From Algoriphagus sp. PAP.12 (GTDB lineage Bacteria; Bacteroidota; Bacteroidia; Cytophagales; Cyclobacteriaceae), in assembly GCF_026652115.1 (NCBI RefSeq), contig NZ_JAPPSQ010000002.1, forward strand, positions 186,001-250,000: a DNA stretch of 64,000 nucleotides. Reading direction: 5' to 3'. Of this stretch, positions 61,023 to 64,000 are shown piece after piece. The notes beneath the pieces were generated by a model that was not told the origin of the DNA, did not search any database, and worked only from the letters and a program-made list of their open reading frames with translations. Position 1 is the stretch's first letter. Every line of letters begins with the position of its first letter. The translations under genes and the position numbers were made by a program.

Positions 61023-62681
61023 TTACTTTCTCAAAGCTGTAAGAACTTCCTGATCTCTACCATAGATATCAGGTCGAAAATGACCTTTCCCATTTGAATC
61101 AGCCCAAAAAGTCAAATACAAAATCACGACAGGTATTTTCCGGTCCAAATTGACAATTTCCTCATGATCCAAATGCATGGCTTCATCGATTTTTTGGGGA
61201 GTCCACCCTCTATTTCCCTCCAAAAGGATCTGGGCAAACTTGGCAGGATCCTGCAATCGGATACATCCATGAGATAGAGCTCTGTCTTCTCTGGAAAACA
61301 AAGACCTAGCAGGGGTATCATGGATATAGACACTATGCTTATTGGGGAACATAAACTTCACCAGACCCAGGGAGTTACTTCCACCGGGCTTTTGACGAAT
61401 CCAATATGGAAAAGATTTGGAACTGAAATCAACCGTAGAAGGATCAACAACTTTCCCCGCTGAAGTCACTACTTCCATGTTTTTGTCGCGAAGGTAGTTG
61501 GGATTCTTGCGAATCGAAGGCAAAATCTCATTTCTGGTAATAGAATAAGGAATATTCCAATAGGGACTAAAAACAATATAACTCATTTCTGCCATAAAAA
61601 TCGGAGACTCATGATATCGCTTCCCAACTATAACCTTGGCTGTATGAATTGTATCCAGTTTATCAATCAGATCCAATTGAAAGTTGGCAATATTTACCAA
61701 GATAAATTCAGAATTATCAACAGTATCCGGCAGCCACCTCATCCTTTCAAGATTGACAGAAATCTTATCTATCAAATCTGAAGGTGACTGATTTAAGGAA
61801 AGAATTGAAAGATTCCCCAAAATTCCATCATCTTCCATTCCATTTTCCTGCTGAAATGATTTAACAGCTTCTACCAAAGCAGAATCATAGTTTTTGGAAC
61901 TGATATCAGCCGAATCACTCAAATACCCCCAAAACCTCAACCTCTCTCGAATAACCGGAATATCCGAATTGGAATCTCCCGGCTTAATGGATTTATTGAT
62001 TTTTATCTCTTTCCAATCCAGGCTGTCTTTTTCTTCAATATTTTCCATGGCTCGAAGGACTTCACGGCCATTTCTATACATCATAAACTTGGGATAAAGG
62101 CTCACCAAATAAGACCTTAATTGACCGCCTTTTGTAGCCTCGGTCAATAACTGTCCATAATCAGTATTCTTCACAATTGGGGGAATCTCCCACTCTGACT
62201 TTAGTACCGATGGATCAACTCTTCCTATCTCCAAATCTTTAGCAAGTCTGAAAAATGCATCAGTTAAGAAAATATCCAGATCAGCGACATCTGTAATCTC
62301 ATTGGAACTTCCTGAATCTTTATTTTGCTCAAAAGTTTCAAAAAAAGCATCAAACAATTCCAAATGGTAATCTTTAGGGTTCAGTCCATCGTATTTTGCC
62401 TGCTTTATCTCAAAGCGTAATTCGTAAGCCATTTCCTTTAAAATCCCATTCTCGGACCAAACTGGAACAAATTCTCTTGTAGTATAAAAAGGAAACAATT
62501 CATCTCCCGATACGAGTTGAATCTCGCGAATTTCCAATTTTTCTTTCGGTTGGTCTGTCTCAAACCTATGCCTAATCTGATTAGCTATATCATCCTGGAT
62601 TCCAAAGGAATATTGATTCATTAAAAAAAGAAAAACCGAGGTAACTAGCACTCGGTTTAATCTAAAAATGGTTAATCTCAT
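61023..62681 (-). CDS. Murein L,D-transpeptidase of the YcbB/LdtD type (copy 2)
   Basis: I start at ATG 62681 (MRLTIFRLNRVLVTSVFLFL), which gives a signal segment and lies two bases after the kdsA stop. The 552-residue protein has the same layout as its neighbour: KYDGLNPKDYHLELFD, IRERLRFWGYLSDS, and the catalytic HDTPARSLFSREDRALSHGC. The ending, YLTFWADSNGKGHFRPDIYGRD, is nearly identical to that of copy 1. It is the last gene of an operon with kdsC and kdsA, which ties Kdo/LPS supply to peptidoglycan crosslinking. Confidence 0.9.
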   Translation of the reverse strand: MRLTIFRLNRVLVTSVFLFLMNQYSFGIQDDIANQIRHRFETDQPKEKLEIREIQLVSGDELFPFYTTREFVPVWSENGILKEMAYELRFEIKQAKYDGLNPKDYHLELFDAFFETFEQNKDSGSSNEITDVADLDIFLTDAFFRLAKDLEIGRVDPSVLKSEWEIPPIVKNTDYGQLLTEATKGGQLRSYLVSLYPKFMMYRNGREVLRAMENIEEKDSLDWKEIKINKSIKPGDSNSDIPVIRERLRFWGYLSDSADISSKNYDSALVEAVKSFQQENGMEDDGILGNLSILSLNQSPSDLIDKISVNLERMRWLPDTVDNSEFILVNIANFQLDLIDKLDTIHTAKVIVGKRYHESPIFMAEMSYIVFSPYWNIPYSITRNEILPSIRKNPNYLRDKNMEVVTSAGKVVDPSTVDFSSKSFPYWIRQKPGGSNSLGLVKFMFPNKHSVYIHDTPARSLFSREDRALSHGCIRLQDPAKFAQILLEGNRGWTPQKIDEAMHLDHEEIVNLDRKIPVVILYLTFWADSNGKGHFRPDIYGRDQEVLTALRK

Positions 62682-62682
62682 A

Positions 62683-63537
62683 TTAATCTTCAACTTTAAA
62701 ATCCTGAAACTTTCTTCCCAAAGTCCATGCCTCTTTGAGCATGGGAAGAAATTCACTCATTTTTCTTAAAGGAATCAAATTAGGCCCATCACTTAATGCT
62801 TTAGCAGGCTCTGGGTGAGTTTCAATAAAGAATCCATCAATACCAGTTGCAGCTGCAGCTCTGGCCAGAATGGGAGCAAATTCTCGCTGTCCCCCACTGG
62901 TTCCACCTTGCCCTCCAGGTTGCTGAACAGAATGGGTAATATCAAATACCACCGGTGCAAATTGCCGCATAATCGGAAGCCCTCTCATATCTACCACCAA
63001 ATTGTGGTAGCCTAGAGAAAAGCCTCTTTCCGTCAAGCAGACATTATCATTTCCGGCATTTCTTACTTTTTTGACAGCATACTGCATATCTTCTGGTGCC
63101 ATAAATTGCCCTCTTTTGATTTTCACCGCCTTGCCTGTTTCTGCTGCAGCAAGCAAGAGATCAGTCTGACGACAAAGGAAAGCAGGAATCTGAAGTACAT
63201 CCACGACTTCAGCCACATCTTTGGCCTGATAGCTTTCATGAATATCCGTAACCAACGGGACGTCCAATTCCTTTCCCACTCTTTGAAGAACTTCCAAAGA
63301 CTTATCCATTCCGATACTTCTAAAAGATCCTGAGGATGTTCTGTTTGCTTTGTCAAAAGAGGCTTTAAACACATATGAAAAGCCATTCTTATCAGCTAAT
63401 TCTTTTACCTGAGAGCCGATTTCCATACAGATATCGAAACTTTCTACAGCACAAGGACCAGCAAAAAGGACCGGTTTCTCGGATCCCAAAACAATCCCTT
63501 CACGGATTTGCATGTTGCTGGAAGTTCTATTCATCAT
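62683..63537 (-). CDS. kdsA: 3-deoxy-8-phosphooctulonate synthase (Kdo-8-phosphate synthase)
   Basis: The enzyme condenses phosphoenolpyruvate with arabinose-5-phosphate to Kdo-8-phosphate for lipopolysaccharide. The features are VLFAGPCAVESFDICMEIG, FKASFDKANRTSSGSFRS, VTDIHESYQAKDVAEVVDVLQIPAFLCRQTDLL, IKRGQFMAPEDMQYAV, and FDITHSVQQPGGQGG. I take the ATG at 63537 (or 63534), which leaves an overlap of 8-11 bases with the kdsC end; a TTG three codons further upstream is possible. Product about 285 residues. It is in operon with kdsC upstream and the L,D-transpeptidase downstream. Confidence 0.95.
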   Translation of the reverse strand: MMNRTSSNMQIREGIVLGSEKPVLFAGPCAVESFDICMEIGSQVKELADKNGFSYVFKASFDKANRTSSGSFRSIGMDKSLEVLQRVGKELDVPLVTDIHESYQAKDVAEVVDVLQIPAFLCRQTDLLLAAAETGKAVKIKRGQFMAPEDMQYAVKKVRNAGNDNVCLTERGFSLGYHNLVVDMRGLPIMRQFAPVVFDITHSVQQPGGQGGTSGGQREFAPILARAAAATGIDGFFIETHPEPAKALSDGPNLIPLRKMSEFLPMLKEAWTLGRKFQDFKVED

Positions 63538-64000
63538 TTTTTTCAATAAAGGTTTGAATCAAAGGAAGTAGCCTTCCTTTGGAATGTAAAATTAAATCCG
63601 CTGTTTCACGAAACACTCCTTTTCCCCCATCCAATGGAGACACATAATGTACGTAAGGTTTCACATAGGCCAAAGCATCTGACGGAGCTACTGCCAGTCC
63701 CACTTTAGTCAAAATGGGTAAATCAATCAGATCATCACCGATATAAGCCACTTCCTCCAATGCGATTTCCATGGTTTCCAATATCTCTGAAAGCTTTTTA
63801 AGCTTGTCTTTGATCCCGTGGTAATGAAAGTCAAAACGCAACTCCTCACAACGATTCATCACGACTTGAGATGATCTGCCTGTAATCGCACCAACCATGA
63901 TATAGCTTCTTCGTAGGTGGTGGACAATCAATCCATCTTTGACATTGAATTTCTTGAATTCAATTTTATTGTCATCGTAGATCACCCCACCATCAGTTAA
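63527..64000 (-). CDS. kdsC: 3-deoxy-D-manno-octulosonate 8-phosphate phosphatase (partial, N-terminus outside window)
   Basis: The frame is open to the right edge and reads LTDGGVIYDDNKIEFKKFNV at the start of the visible part, the usual continuation of the DxDGVxTDGG motif of HAD phosphatases; only the first residues (the D-V-D part) are outside. It continues KDGLIVHHLRRSYIMVGAITGRSS and VAYIGDDLIDLPILTKVGLAVAPSDA, the typical KdsC sequence with the second metal-binding Asp pair. It removes phosphate from Kdo-8-phosphate, the product of KdsA, whose gene overlaps its end. The visible part has 157 residues. Confidence 0.93.
   Translation of the reverse strand, partial: LTDGGVIYDDNKIEFKKFNVKDGLIVHHLRRSYIMVGAITGRSSQVVMNRCEELRFDFHYHGIKDKLKKLSEILETMEIALEEVAYIGDDLIDLPILTKVGLAVAPSDALAYVKPYVHYVSPLDGGKGVFRETADLILHSKGRLLPLIQTFIEKNDE

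Noticed and set aside
1..64000. CRISPR array, tRNA, rRNA, insertion sequence or prophage
   Set aside because: I saw no regular repeat-spacer pattern, no tRNA-like sequence between genes, no transposase and no phage genes.

Overview
The window is compact chromosomal DNA from a member of the Bacteroidota. It most resembles the Cytophagales, of the Algoriphagus/Cyclobacteriaceae kind, though that placement is an inference from gene content alone. Supporting signs are the low-GC, AT-rich intergenic DNA, -7 boxes of the TAnnTTTG type, many lipoproteins with 'SC' lipoboxes, families typical of the phylum (BT_3928-type DoxX, DUF1599, DUF4174, DUF5715, NfeD-FloA), short-chain-type threonine dehydrogenase, and Kdo genes. 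I see no rRNA, tRNA, CRISPR array, prophage or insertion sequence. About 55 protein genes fill the window, nearly all with intergenic gaps under 300 bases.

Layout. 1-1190: the visible part of a Pif1/RecD-like helicase gene. 1479-6002: an AsmA-like membrane protein, a DUF1080 lipoprotein facing a Tat-exported GH109-type oxidoreductase fold, and a small DUF2892 protein. 6109-18092: twelve consecutive minus-strand genes with overlaps or very small gaps. Their order is Crp/Fnr regulator, secreted rhodanese, DUF547 lipoprotein, FAD oxidoreductase, membrane 4Fe-4S protein, CslA/cellulose-synthase-like GT2, DPM1-like GT2, lipoprotein, GT-C mannosyltransferase-like protein, two related lipoproteins, and a GH113 (mannanase-family) hydrolase. 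This is the most interesting block. 18162-19332: an HsdR_N-like protein and a broken ComEA-type helix-hairpin-helix gene. 19513-28538: hemA, a WG-repeat protein, nfeD-floA, proS, a low-complexity lipoprotein and an OmpP1/FadL-like porin. 28528-32469: the aroK/BT_3928/DUF1599 operon, nearly back to back with folP-cdaA. 32709-35796: a DUF5715 protein and the divergent kbl/tdh threonine-degradation pair. 35896-42386: a four-gene operon with planctomycete-type cytochrome, DUF1501, TIM-barrel isomerase and a membrane cytochrome. 42383-48668: an Spx/ArsC-like protein, an M14 carboxypeptidase, and hemL behind a periplasmic-binding-type protein. 48817-56984: guaA, an M28 peptidase, DUF4174, a phosphotriesterase-family protein, a beta-barrel protein and two paralogous lipoproteins. 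57109-64000: queD-folE, three L,D-transpeptidase-family genes and kdsA/kdsC.

How it works together. Several genes serve the cell envelope: Kdo synthesis (kdsC, kdsA), L,D-crosslinking of peptidoglycan, exopolysaccharide or glycolipid assembly, and flotillin membrane domains. Others are core metabolism: the C5 haem pathway (hemA, hemL), folate and pterin (folP, folE, queD), shikimate, GMP and threonine degradation. The twelve-gene block joins glycan polymerisation, a lipid-linked sugar donor route, a mannanase-family hydrolase and an electron-transfer module. I propose it as a candidate uncharacterised glycan/redox system.
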